From the NCBI GenBank assembly GCA_031835245.1, contig JAVKOQ010000176.1, positions 43,501-107,500 of the forward strand: a DNA stretch of 64,000 bases, in the 5' to 3' direction. This DNA comes from Balamuthia mandrillaris (lineage: Eukaryota > Discosea > Longamoebia > Balamuthiidae). Under the pieces are notes generated by a model. It saw only the letters and a list, made by a program, of their open reading frames with translations. It was not told the origin of the DNA and made no database searches. The position numbers were made by a program, and so were the translations under genes. Shown in pieces: positions 46,608 to 57,726 of this stretch (within the stretch, counting starts at the first letter, position 1; every line of letters begins with the position of its first letter).

Positions 46608-47016
46608 CGGCAGAATGCACATACCAATAGGCAGCGTCAAGCAAGGCATGAGTGGAGACGATGATCTCCGCGCTCTTGCACACCTGGTCCAGCTGCCGGG
46701 TGAGCTGCGGCCATTCCTCGCGCAGGCGCAGGTCTCTCTGCCTTCGAAACTCTTCCCACTCGCCCTTGGCCAGCAAGCCCTGCCCTTCCGCCGTCCAGGC
46801 GAACAACAAAGGCGGCGGGGGGGTGCCTCCTCCTCCTTCGGGTGCGCCACTGCCCCCGAGAGGCCGCCAGCCGAGGCCATGGCGCAGCACCAAGCGCTTG
46901 AATTGGGGGTGGCACAATACCACCACCTTGTGTCCAAGCCTCTGCAGCCCCAAGCCAAAGGCAAGGGCAGGTTGCACGTCCCCACAGCTTCCCCCAGCCA
47001 CCACCGCGATTCTCAT
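44876..47016 (-). CDS. GT1-family glycosyltransferase, sterol 3-beta-glucosyltransferase-like, C-terminal anchor
   Basis: Exons 47016-46625, 46408-45402, 45330-44876 give 617 residues. The N-terminus MRIAVVAGGSCGDVQPALAF and GHKVVVLCHPQF is the acceptor-binding Rossmann start shared with UGT80/Atg26-type enzymes. The donor side has LLALGGMPFAGR, CDCVVHHGGRSATVEGIRGRVP, and GSQPENLFWGEWVVGRLGLGPRHP, matching the HHGG...GDQ-fWG...GvGP pattern. GDQ reads GSQ, so the nucleotide-sugar contact differs. A low-complexity loop lies between the halves. The C-terminus has a hydrophobic segment (FLFPLLCLLLLFLLSFCLGLLF), suggesting a tail anchor. It probably glycosylates sterols or other lipids on the ER or plasma membrane. 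Intron 1 is filled by TTC and CT repeats. Confidence 0.88.
46437..46604. repeat. GAA-class and GA microsatellites in glycosyltransferase intron 1
   Basis: AAGAAC/GAA repeats about 125 bp long are followed by an 18-unit GA run. On the sense strand the CT run begins within 25 nt of the GTATGT donor, and the TTC run follows toward the acceptor. Confidence 0.95.
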
Positions 47017-47255
47017 GGCTGCTCCCCTTGCCTCTGCTGCTGTTACGCTTTTCGATCATCTGATCTGCACGGATTCTATTTTTGCGGACATCATATCAGG
47101 ACGTCCTGAAAAATTTTTGCCGACACCATGCGAGGAAAAAAGAGAAGCAATGAAAGAAAAACGGAGACAGAAAAAGAAAAACAATGAATGTATAAAAAGG
47201 AGGCGGTCAACAAGACCGAAAACAAAACCACCACACCCGACGGGGGTTGCCTCGT

Positions 47256-49249
47256 CTAACCGCGGTTCATAGGGGGCAAGACCTTGTAGATGCGAACCAG
47301 CCAGTGCTGCGAGGTAAAGGCCTCCTCCAGGTGCTCCAGCTCAAAGTGCTTGTTGCCAATCTCCACGCCGCGCACCCTGTCCCAGCCGGTGGGCTTGCCC
47401 GGCTCCGTCATCACCTCTCCAAACCGATAGTAGGAGAGCTTGTACATGAGGCAGTTGAGCATCTTCTCGCCGGCGCTGGCGTCGGTGGTGTAGTGTCCGC
47501 TCTTGCTGTAGTAGTCGCGTTCGATGGTGGTAGGGCCGGTCTCCGTGCTGTTGCCGATGCGCACCATCCAAAGGAACTTGTTGATGTCGTCAGAGGAGTA
47601 GCCCACCAGCCCGCCAAAGATGATGAGCACGTAGTCCACGTCCAACTTTTGCATGATTTCATAGGCATCGTCCTCATAGGCCGCCATTGCCTATAAAGTA
47701 AACAGAGGAGAGAGAGAGAGTGAGAGAGAGAGAGAGAGAACGGTTAATGAGGGGATAACAACAAAGCAAAAGGGAAGTAAAGAGAGGGAAGAGAAAACAT
47801 GCCTTGCCAACTTGAGAGATATGAGTGTTGTTCCAAGTGTTGTTGTCCACGAGGATGGTGCGGTTGGCCATGGCAGCCAGCTGGTAGCCATAGTCCCACC
47901 AGGACATGATCCTGGCGTCCTCCGCAGTGTTCTGCCTCAGCCAGTAGTAGGACTCACGGAAGTCGTCAAAGATGATGCGGTTGCCGCCGTGTCCGCCGGC
48001 CGCCAACACAATGGATGGAGATGAGTAGGCCTCGGAGGTCACCCACGTGCAGTGGAAGGTGTAGAAGCAGAGAAGGAGGGCGATGCCTGCCACCATCACA
48101 AGGCCCAACTCCTTTCCGCCAGAGACCGGGCGGTTGATAGCGGCGGAGGCTGCTTTGCTGGCAGCCGAGGTGGAGGTGGAGGGCTTCTTCTCGGAACGAG
48201 TCTTGAGGAGGCCGCAGTAGGTTTTTAGGGTAGTGGATACTGCGATGGAGGACACTACGGTGGCGATGGGAGCCAACACCAACATAAGACGGACCATTAC
48301 ACCCTGTTCCAAGAATGCATTAGCAAATGAGAAGAGCGAGCGAGAGAGGGAGAATAAACATACAGAGAAGTAAACGCTGGTAACAGCGTAGAGAATGAGG
48401 AAGATGTTGGCATCGGTGAGCTTGCGGAAGCAAAAGTAGAGACCGGCAGGGAACAAGAAGACCATGCAATGCAGATCAAAGAAGAAAGAGGCCCAGGTGG
48501 TGGGCTGATGCTCAGACACGGAGGCAATGATGGGGATGTGATCCTTGGCGTAGGTCGGATCCAGGAGAGAGTAGAAACGGCCAGTCCATGGAGAGATGTA
48601 GCCGGTGAGAGTGCCAACCACAACGCCAAGACCCAAGACGGCAGCACCCGTCACGATAACCAGGTTGAAGATGACCTTGAAAGACTCGGCAGGGAGGAAG
48701 GAGCGCACCCAGTTAATGAAGTAAAAGAGCTGGAGGAGGCCAAACACGCCAAGAGCCGCCATGTGCTCTGAGGATTGCACCGGCTGGAAGCCCACAAAGC
48801 TGATCTGCATGGCCAGCAGAGTGCCCAGGGAATAAAAGGTGGTATAGGCCACGTAGAGACGGTTGGAATAACGGCCCGTGATGAGGAGGGTCAACACGTG
48901 CAACGGGATAAGGTTGATGATGAAGACGTAGCCTCCCCAGGCCGACACCATGTAAAAGTAGGCTAGAGCACAGAAGGCTGACCACATGAGGGAACCTGTC
49001 TTCACCGACTTAATCCACAAAAAGTAGGTAAAGATGAGGGCGAAAATGGCAATGCCTTCGTTATCAAACGAACCAGCCACCGAGCGAGAGATGTAGCCTT
49101 TTCGAAAAAGCCAGAATGTTAAACAAGGTTAGCAATACGTCAATTGCAAGGCCAAACAAAGAGAATAAATAGAACAAAAAAATCAAACAACACAAAGAAA
49201 TAAGCACAACAGACGCAAAGCACAAAGTACAAAGTGCGAGAGAGGAGAG

Positions 49250-49287
<38 letters not shown>

Positions 49288-49973
49288 AAAGAAAACAAAC
49301 CAGGAACAATGGCAATCATGGCAGCAGCAACGAGGCCAGCAGAGGAGTCCCAAGCCTCCTTGGTAAAGAAGTAGGTGGCGATGGCCGTGTTGGAGGCGAA
49401 CCAAGGGGCTAACAGCACGCACACGTTACGAATGTCCACGGTGAGGTGCAGTGAGTGAAGCACCCAGTGAACGGCGGCGGCAGTGAACATGAGACCCGGG
49501 TAGACCGTTCCTCCCACGATCCTGCCCAAGGGGTACCAGGAGGTCTCATCGAACCAGTTCAAGAAGTTGTAGATGCCCTCTGACACCAAATATTTGGTGG
49601 AGCGAAAGTTGAAGTACCTTTTGTGAGAGAGTTGGTGTTTGGGTGGGTGAAGAATGAAGAGAGCGAACAAGAAAAAAAAAATAAAAAGACATACGGATCA
49701 AACTCGTGAATGACGCTCTCGTATCTCAGAACAGAGAACAAACGCGCAGAGAAAGCTGAGAGAGAGAGAGAGAGAGAAGAGGTGTTAGGCCGGTTTTAAT
49801 GGGAGCAAAGAAATTGTGCGGCAGCAAAAAGAAAAAATAAAAGATTGAACCGTACCATCAATGTAGATCAACGCCAAAATGGCAACGGTCAACAAGGTCC
49901 CATACTTGTTGGTTGGGATGTGAAAATCAAACAACCCCTTCTTGAGGTTTGGCACTGCGCTCGAAGAAGCCAT
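47256..49973 (-). CDS. STT3: STT3 catalytic subunit of oligosaccharyltransferase
   Basis: Transfers the lipid-linked glycan to Asn-X-Ser/Thr in the ER lumen. Exons 49973-49856, 49755-49695, 49617-49301, 49097-48364, 48303-47803, 47690-47256 give 721 residues, the normal length. Diagnostic motifs are HEFDPYFNFRST and [12 protein letters not shown] (luminal DxD region), [10 protein letters not shown] (the SVSEHQPT loop), [11 protein letters not shown] (WWDYG) and [11 protein letters not shown] (DK-type motif). Some ten or more hydrophobic segments precede the luminal C-terminal domain. The fifth intron (47691-47802) appears to start with GC: AAG|GCATGT. Spliced there it gives [16 protein letters not shown], exactly as in other STT3 proteins. 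It diverges from derlin. Confidence 0.97.
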
Positions 49974-50528
49974 CCTGTACTCAATGCGACTGTTTGTTTT
50001 TTTTTTTGTTGGATTTCTTCGTTAGTTCTGATCGGTTGTGCACACACTCGCACTCGCTTAATCCTCGCCCGTGGGGGCCACGACACAAGAAAAAAACAGA
50101 CTCGCGCACCTGCTTCGAGCTGAACCCCTTTGGCGCGCCGCGTTTTTTCCCCTTCTTCGCTAATCTTTTTGTTTGAGGCACAAAAGAGAATGCGCTCTGG
50201 GAATTTTTGTCGACAATTTGTCCGCACAAGTATGAGCACTTCTCGTTAATGGACCCTCAGTCCAAATACGAGGAGCCATTTTTTTGAAGCCACGAAAAAT
50301 GACGGACCCTCATGCATCCAAACGAGGAGTCATAGCAATGACGCGGCATTTCGAGGGGCCATTTTTTACGACATGGAAAAAATCAGAAACAGCAAAAACA
50401 AAAAGAGCGACTGGAGTGGATTGGAGTGGTTGGTTGAGCAGAAAGCAAGCTTGCTTGTTTGGGGCTTACTTCGGTTCAGGGTTACCTCTTTGGCGAAGCG
50501 CAGCAGGAAAAAAAAAATAATAAAGAAA
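49974..50528. promoter_or_regulatory. Shared STT3/derlin divergent promoter with direct repeats
   Basis: These 555 bp separate the two start codons. GGACCCTCA...CCAAA-ACGAGGAG-CAT occurs at 50251-50278 and again, slightly varied, at 50304-50332. A further CGAGGGGCCATTTTTTA at about 50354-50370 resembles the end of the first unit. TTTTTGTCGACAATTTGTCC lies at about 50206-50223. No TATA box is obvious. Confidence 0.55.
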
Positions 50529-50759
50529 ATGGAGACCTTTGAGGACTGGTACAGGAGCATGCCGGTCATAACGCGCACCTACATGACGGCGTGTTTCTTG
50601 ACCACCATGGCGGTGCAGCTGGACTTCATCAGCCCTTTGGCGTTGTACCTCAACTTTGGGGCCATCACCCACCACCTTGAGATCTGGCGACTGTTGACGA
50701 CGTTCCTCTTTTTTGATTATTTCAACCTCAACTTTGTATTCCATATGTTTTTCACGTTT

Positions 50760-50804
<45 letters not shown>

Positions 50805-51078
50805 CTCTCTCTCTCCCTCGGTCTCTTGCTTTCATTCTTTGAATTCGACTAACCTCTCTCTTGGCGTTTGAATGATTATGATGACAGCATTCAGCATAGC
50901 AAACGGTTGGAGGAGGGCTCTTTCCGGGGACGCACTGGAGACTACTTCTTTTTTCTACTCTTTGGGGCGGTGGGACTCTTGGTACCTTTTTTAATCGTTA
51001 CCTTCTTTCTCTACGTTCTACTCTCCATTTTTTCTTCTCATTTTTTCTTCCTTCGCTTCATTTGTTGGATCTTTTGTG

Positions 51079-51109
<31 letters not shown>

Positions 51110-51700
51110 GCCTTACATTCCTTCCCTTATTCGCGTGCTTCTCTCTCTCGCCTCACGTTCCTCCTCCGCTCTCTTTTCTTTTTGCTCTAGCTCTAGCCCA
51201 CATGTTTCTCGTTGTCTAACACACCTACTTCAGTCGACACAGTGGGTATTGCACATGGCTGGGCTAGGCTCAAAAATACCATTCCTGGCTCCCTCTCTGG
51301 CCTTCATGATAGTATACGTCTGGAGCAGACGGAACCGAAACGTGCAAATGAGTTTCTTGGGATTGTTCACCTTCACGGCGCCCTACTTGCCATGGGTCAT
51401 CCTTGGCTTTGGTTTGCTGCTGGGGCACAGTCCTCTCTATGACCTGCTTGGTCTGGCCTTTGGTCATCTTTATTACTTCCTGGAGGACGTCTATCCGTCC
51501 ATCACCGAACGAAGATTGCTAAGAACCCCTGCCATCATGTACGTTTTGTGAGTGTGCGACTTGTTTCCGTTTATTCTGTTTTTTTGTTGGTTGGCTAACG
51601 CTTTTTCACGTTTGTCCTCCCTGCTCTCTCTCTCTCTCTCTCTCTCTCTCTGCTCTCTCTCCAATTATGCAGCAAATATTTGTTTGATCAGCAACAATAA
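50529..51700 (+). CDS. Derlin (ER-associated degradation, rhomboid-like pseudoprotease)
   Basis: Exons 50529-50755, 50888-50981, 51243-51538, 51673-51700 give 214 residues. METFEDWYRSMPVITRTY opens as in eukaryotic derlins. EIWRLLTTFLFFDYFNLNFVFHMFF, SKRLEEGSFRGRTGDYFFFLLFG, YVWSRRNRNVQMSFLGLF and APYLPWVILGFGLLLG are the conserved blocks. The WR and G-x-x-x-G type motifs of the rhomboid fold are visible, and no catalytic Ser is expected. The C-terminus is short (KYLFDQQQ) and lacks the SHP box used by some derlins to bind Cdc48/p97. Derlins help retrotranslocate misfolded glycoproteins, which fits the pairing with STT3. All introns carry sense CT runs. AATAAA-like signal at 51717. Confidence 0.95.
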
Positions 51701-52014
51701 CCCTTAGTGAAAGTCAATAAATCCACGAGCATAGTAGCACCACTGTAAAAAGAAGTTTTGTTTTGTTAGACAGAGAAACGAGCAGTAAGGCGGGGACAAC
51801 AAAGTTGACCAGGGAAGTGGTGCGGCAGTGAACGACGCAGGCAGCAGCAAGAAGAAGAAAGTGCAGATTCTGTGGGAAAGCAACGTATTCCTCTTCGCCC
51901 TTTCAGCCCCACAAAGCAACGTTTCCAGTGTGACTCCTGCTCAGCTAACTGGGACTGTGTAGACAGAACATCACCGCGAAAAAAGAGCGTTTACTGTGAA
52001 ATCCTTAAAAGTGC

Positions 52015-53097
52015 TCACTTGGCCGTGCCGGTGCTGCATTTTCTAGTCCGTTTGGCCAGCCGTGGCCGCTTTTCCTCCTTCTTTACCATACCCCCGCCTC
52101 CCTTCCCATTCACCTTTTTTGTTCCGTTGCTTTTCGGCCGGTGCTCTTCTTCCACTTTTACACGCTCCGCATTAATCCCGTTGGTATTGCTAGGATTCCC
52201 ATCACCCACTTCATCTTTATCTTTGCCTTTTCCTCCGTCTCTATTTTCTACATTCATACTTTCCCCGTTCTCCTCTGCCTCATCCTCCGTTCTCTTTCGC
52301 TTTGTTCCTCCTCTTTCATGGCTTTCTTTTTCCGTGGATGTCGATTGTTCGGTGATTGTTGTTGCTACAGGTTGGTCATTTGATTGTTGTGGTTGATGTT
52401 GTTCAGTCACAACCAGTGTTGCTGCAAATGCTTCAAGAGCACCTTCATCTCTGCCATAGAGCCACAATGCGCGCAACAAATCGCGCAGGGAAATGGACGC
52501 ACGTATGTCCTCCTCTGCTTCGTCCACTACAAACACCTGATGTGCAGCGTTGCGAGCCAACAATTGCATCACGTCTTTGATCTTGCTTTCTTTTGTACAA
52601 ATACCATCCTTCGCAACAAGCTTTTGTTAGTTTTAAAGGTTAGAGATAAACAAAACACAACAAGCAAAAAATTGAACTAGGAACTTACTTTGAGCGAATG
52701 CGGTTGTGACTCTGCAGCTTCGATGATCAGTGGGGGGAAGGAATTAAGAAGCAGCTCTGCGCCTTCCTCTCGCGTGAAGAGCGTCTGAGCTCAGTGGAGG
52801 GAGGGAGGGCGGGAGGGGGAGAGAGGGGAGAAAAGTGAGAAACTAAGTAAGGAAAATGGTGATGAAGGACAAAAACTACGCACAGCAAAATCTGAGATTT
52901 TAAGCACAGCGAGAAGTTTCTCAGAATCATCAACCACAGCAGAGGATTCGCATTTCATCCGACTAATCATGACAAAGGCCTCGAAGACGCTGAATGTGTA
53001 TTCATCCTGGTCCATGCCATAGACCCACAGCACATTCTCTTGCATCAAGTTCTCAAAATCTGAAACCTTCACAAGTGTGAGCAACGTTGAGAAATAG

Positions 53098-53139
<42 letters not shown>

Positions 53140-54041
53140 ACCAACAGAAAAATAAAGCCTACCTTTGATTCCACAAAAGAAGGCGCCAACGTATCAATCT
53201 ATTGGCAAGTTAACTTGTTAGTGCTCCTCCCATCGTAATCTCAGCAGGATCAACGCACATGTTTGGTCAAAAACCGAAGCAGAGATAAAGGCGTGACAAG
53301 GCCCACAACGTCTCCATTCTTCCTCTCAAGCGCACAATGCCGCAGCGGCGTCTCTTTGCGACAAAACAACGCCAAGAAGACCTCCACCGTGGCAGCATCC
53401 AAAGGAAGACAAGCCGGCATCTCTGTTGTCGAGCAAAGCAGAGGTCAGCAACAAGGGCGCGCCCTCTCTTCCTTTGGAGGGAAAAAAAAAACTAAAGTGC
53501 ATTTGTAACCTTTGGCAATCCGAGCAAGCGGTGTGCGTTGAAAGCGTTCGTAATATATCCTGAGCAGGTCAGCCGTTGGCATTGTGGGAAACATCTCTGC
53601 GATGCTACTGTTCACCATGAACAGCATGATGAATGATGAAACAAAGGTTACGGCCACTGCACGCAAATAAACAATGAAAAACAAAAAAAAGAGCACACGC
53701 ACGTCACGAAATGGTCCAACAGATCCCGGATTTGAAGAACGTAGCAGCCATCTGGCTTCTCTCTTTGTGCAGCCGCTCCCGCTTCAACAAAATCTAACAA
53801 CACAGCCTCTTCCCACCGTTCATGCGGTCGTTTTCCAACGTGCTGTTCAGATGGGGGAGGGTGCGTGGTTTCAGCATCAGCATCAAAAGAGTGCTTTGAC
53901 AAAACAAAAAAAAAAAGGTTTTACCCCCAACAGCTGCCCCACGGTAGTATCAATGCCAAGGGACAAGGGAGCCACCACGACCTCCTCCATCAGCCCTTCC
54001 GTCTGAGCAAGGCACCTCCCCAGCCATTGCGCCGCCAGCAT
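52015..54041 (-). CDS. CBS-domain protein, AMPK-gamma/SNF4-like
   Basis: Exons 54041-53925, 53893-53703, 53607-53510, 53422-53259, 53198-53163, 53066-52884, 52784-52689, 52620-52015 give 496 residues. CBS-type units are suggested by VVGLVTPLSLLRFL, ENVLWVYGMDQDEYTFSVFEAFVMIS and, most clearly, KIKDVMQLLARNAAHQVFVVDEAE followed by ISLRDLLRAL. The last matches the V-x-x-HrvfVVD...iSLxDll pattern of gamma subunits that bind adenine nucleotides. The C-terminal 140 residues are charged, Lys/Glu-rich and probably disordered, with nuclear-signal-like KRKR and RPRLAKRTRK. It may sense AMP/ATP, with or without a kinase partner. Sds23-like proteins are an alternative. The start was chosen as the first ATG in a frame that splices cleanly. 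Confidence 0.8.
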
Positions 54042-54233
54042 CGATCTCCCCTCTCTCCTTCCTCTTTTTGTTGTTTCACTCCTCAGAATTTAAATTTTTT
54101 TATTCCAAAAATATTTCCAAGAAATTTTTCTTTTCGACAGACAGAAAAGAAAAAAGGAGCATGGCTTCGTCTGGATCCGTTCCCCTATATTCATCCATTT
54201 GGCTCTCTGTCTGTCCTGTCCGGTCTGTCGGTT

Positions 54234-55783
54234 TCAGAGGAAGTAATCGGGGGCAGGTCGTTTGGCAGGGACGCCGCGCACGTCCTGAGGGGCCGCCTCG
54301 AAGATCTTGAAGTTCTTGTGGAGGTTCTCGTCGAGCTCCAGGATGGCCGCCACGTTGCCGCACCTGTAGCAGTAGTTGGGGGCCGACCACACCGTCACCA
54401 GCGTCTCGTTGAACATGTGCTTGTACCCTTCCATCACCAGCTGGTGCGCCCTGCAGATCAGATCCACGTTGTTCGTTGCCGAAAACTGTATTTACACAGA
54501 GTTTAGCTTCAAAACCGAACAGAGAAGGGAACGCAAGAAAGAAAGAAAGAAAGAGGCGACAAGAAAGAAACGACAAGAAAGAAAGAAAGAATTGAAATGA
54601 AAGAGCACAAGAACTAGGAAGAATGAGAGAGAGTTAAACAGAGCAAAGGAAGACAAACCTGAGCTACAACATCACCGCCGAATAAATAACCGGCACCACG
54701 AGGACTTAGTCCCCAGCCATCGATATCTGCATCAATATGTTACAACGAGAAGGGATAGGAAGAGCAAGGAAAGAAAATAAATGAGACCAACCTTCAGGAT
54801 CGCTCCAAAGAAGGTCACACATGGCGCCTTCATGTGGCACTTCTTGCTTCCGGTCAATCGTTCTTATCTATTGTACCTCCACGTCAATAAAAGAAAGACA
54901 GAGAGAAACCATGGAGAAGGAGAGATACAAACTTGGTCCAGCGTAGTAATGGAAGGAGAGAGGCCGCCATGCACGCAAAAGATTCGGTCATCGATCATGG
55001 CGGAGAGACTGAGGTAGTCGAATATTTCTGTGCAATACTTCCACACGTTGACGGAGCCGTACTTTCGCAGGCATTCGTCATAAAAGCCATACACCTGGGT
55101 GATCTGTCTGCTCTCATGGTTTCCTCTTATCAGAGTTATGCGGTCCGGATACCTCACCTTTTGTGTTTGTTTTACGTCAGAGCCACAGGTGCCAACAAAA
55201 CAACAAACATGCAACAAGCAACATGCAACAATAAACCACAAAACGAACAGAAGCAAGAAGAAGAAAGCAACGATAACTTGAAAGAATAGGCGAGACGAAC
55301 ATAAATAAAAAATAAATAAATGGTATATTACCTTGAGAGCAAGCAACAAGAGAAAGGTCTCAACGCTGTAAAAGCCTCTGTCCACAAAGTCGCCGAGGAA
55401 CAAGTAGTTCTTCTGCGGGCAGTCCCCTCCGATCTTGAAAAGCTCCTTCAGGTCATAAAACTGTCCGTGTATGTCTCCACAAATCTGATTGGCATTGTTT
55501 GAACGCATGAGAGAAGAGCGAAGAAGCAACAGAAGGAGAAGAACGATAGGAATAACAACAAGTGAGAGAGAAGTCCTCAACCCACAGATATATGCTTTCA
55601 CCCAGAAAAAGAAAAAAAACAAAAGAAACGTACCGTAACAGGAGCGTCCACCCGTTGCACGTTGCTCTCCTCGATCAAAATCTCTCTGGCCTTGGCGCAC
55701 AAAGCCTTCACCTCCTGTTCTTTGATGATCTCACAGCGCCGCAGCTGCTCTATTTGCCTGTCCAAGTCCGAGTAGCCCGCCAT
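54234..55783 (-). CDS. PPP4C: Protein phosphatase 4 catalytic subunit (PP4c/PPX)
   Basis: Exons 55783-55634, 55484-55332, 55157-54933, 54867-54792, 54726-54659, 54485-54234 give 307 residues, the same length as human PPP4C. Conserved steps are [30 protein letters not shown] (GDxHG), [12 protein letters not shown] (GDxVDRG), [18 protein letters not shown] (GNHE), VHGGLSP, LLWSDPE, RAHQLV and WSAPNYCYR. The C-terminus is DYFL, the methylation and regulatory-subunit-binding tail of the PP2A group. DLDRQIEQL and EVKALC favour PP4 over PP2A. It acts in DNA-damage recovery and centrosome or spindle control in other eukaryotes, with PP4R2/PP4R3 partners. Confidence 0.97.
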
Positions 55784-56640
55784 CTCTTTCTCTCTTCAAA
55801 TCCAAGCTTTTTTTTTGTTTTCCCCCTTCCTTCCTTCCTTCCTTTCTCCTCTCTATACAAAACCAAAAAAAAAAAAGTAGATGAAGCGGTAGTTGCCACA
55901 CAAGCGGACGAGCTGGCTTTCCCCCCTCTTAAAATAAAATAAATAACCAGCAACCGAGCAGGCAAGTCAGCCTTCTTCGTTGTTTTGGGTGGTCGCTCCG
56001 CGCTTTAATGCCCCTCTCTGTCCGGGTGGATTTCGTTTTGTCGACTTTGTCAGGCATTGGGAAAAGCAGAAAAAAATTGGAGCTCCAAGGTGCAACGAGG
56101 ACGCCTCCATTGGAGACAAAGCCCCGACCACCATCAATGATCCCTTGGAAAGAGATGACAGACATAGTATTTGCTGCTCTTGGCCCAGCAATCAAACGTG
56201 CTATTTGATGCAAGCCACAAAAGCTCCCTGTGTTGTGATAGCAATTGCTCATCTTTGCCCATTCTCCATTCTGCCTTTTTTTGGGACATTGGAAGATCAT
56301 ACAGTGTTTCAATTGAAGTATAGTGTTTACAATTGTTATGATGTGCTGCTGGCTAAAGCTATTCATTTGAGGTTTCATTTCTTTTTGTTTGTTTTGTTTT
56401 GCATTATTTTCCAAACTTTTTGGTTGCTTTCCTTTCTTCACCACCAGATATGTATCCAAGAGAATAGGAAGACCAACAAGAGTAAATTTCTCAACATTGC
56501 TTCAAAGTACAAAATGAGGGGAAAGAGAAAAAGAATAGAAAGAAAACTTAAGAAGAATATGACATTGTGTATAAGATGTTTTGAGATAAGTGTTGCTGAT
56601 TTTACCAATAGGTGTTAAAAAAGAAGTGTATATACCTCAC
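55784..56640. other. PP4 upstream region and edge of AT-rich repeat zone
   Basis: The part to about 56,240 has host-like base composition and overlapping open frames on both strands: minus 56459-55929, and plus 55980-56618 and 56008-56208. None shows a recognisable domain, and they overlap each other, so at most one can be real. Beyond about 56,240 the sequence becomes AT-rich and stays so to the right edge. Confidence 0.35.
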
Positions 56641-56675
56641 TGTCCTTATAACAATTGCAGCTCCAGATACAACAT

Positions 56676-56816
56676 GAACAGAAATAGTGAGAGAAACAAA
56701 ACATATGAAGCAGGTCTTTTTAATAAAGACAAACTAAGAACACTCCAATCTTATCTCTCCTTTGTGAGCATTGTAAACAAGGGAGGAATTGTCACAACCC
56801 AAGGTTGAGCTATGAC
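56676..56816 (+). repeat. Partial copy of the TGTCACA...TGTGACA LTR-like repeat
   Basis: Shares GAAGCAGGTCTTT, CTTATCTCTCCTTTGTGAG and a TATGACA end with the longer copies at 59541, 63019 and 63352, but lacks their left part and is more diverged. Confidence 0.7.
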
Positions 56817-57008
56817 ACTTCAAACAAGTTGGCAAGGTGAATTGCTAAGCTATAGGAACTCAGCCATGTTTAAGTAATTACTAATCAAAGCTGAATCAAC
56901 TACTGTCTAACAAATCATGCCCAAGAAGCGTAGGTAACAAGATGCCCTATTGAAAACAAGGTGAATGATTAGTTTCATGATGTTCTTATGTAGGAGAATT
57001 TTGTCTGT

Positions 57009-57226
57009 AAAAAGATTATTAATGGGGAATTACCCTGTGGATCAAGAAAGGGATGGCATATAAGCAACTCTGGGTTTAGTTACATGAAAAAGGGGTATGG
57101 ACCAAAGTGTGTAGTTTGAATGTGTTGCAAGAAAAAGGGGAAAATAAAAAGGGGTGAAAGAATTTGGGATATTCAGGGAGAGTGTTGACAGGAAGTCATA
57201 ATGACGTGAATTGTTGGTTTTCCAAC
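57009..57226 (+). repeat. Dispersed repeat R1, copy 1 of 3
   Basis: About 215 bp running from AAAAGATTATTAATGGGGAA to GTTGGTTTTCCAAC. Other copies lie at 60472-60658 and 60849-61030 in the same orientation, so three copies fall within 4 kb. No coding content recognised. It may be a retroelement untranslated or LTR-internal segment. Confidence 0.8.
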
Positions 57227-57726
57227 AAGATGTACTATTTGCCTGGTGTTCATATAATGTGAAAAAATGAGCCAAAGACTATGTAGAATTCCAGAAGTTG
57301 AAGGCTCTATAGACAAAAGCCAGTTGACTCATCACATTGTTGTGTTAGATTGGACTACTAACATATTCAATACAAAAAAGTGAAGAGGAGTAAGAATAAA
57401 CTTTTAATAAAAAGAAAGCATGTGTAAGTGTGTATGTGTGTTCTTGTTGCTTGTTCCTGTTTTGAGAGAAAAAGAAAGAGAAAAAAAGAAAAGAGAAGAT
57501 AAAGAAAGAAACAAAATGAATAAGAAAAAGAACCAATCAAAAGCAGTCATATGTCATTTTCTTGCTTTTTAAAAGAAAGAAAAGAAAGTTCATGAGTTAT
57601 ATAAGAGAGAAATATATAGAAAATCACAAGAGGCTAATGTGGGCTTGGTGCTGACATAAGCTAAGGAAGAACAAAAAAAGAAATGTGTTGATAACTATTA
57701 GCAATTGCCAACAGTTATAAACAAGC

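Noticed and set aside
46433-46630. Glu-rich open frame inside the glycosyltransferase region
   Set aside because: It lies in the repeat-filled intron 1 and is open only because the repeat has no stop codons.
45574-47109. 511-residue plus-strand open frame
   Set aside because: It is antisense to the glycosyltransferase exons, has no motifs, and is rich in Arg from the repeat; the minus strand has the family motifs.
55929-56618. Overlapping open frames on both strands beyond PPP4C
   Set aside because: They overlap each other, show no domain, and sit at the edge of the AT-rich repeat zone; kept only as an unassigned region.
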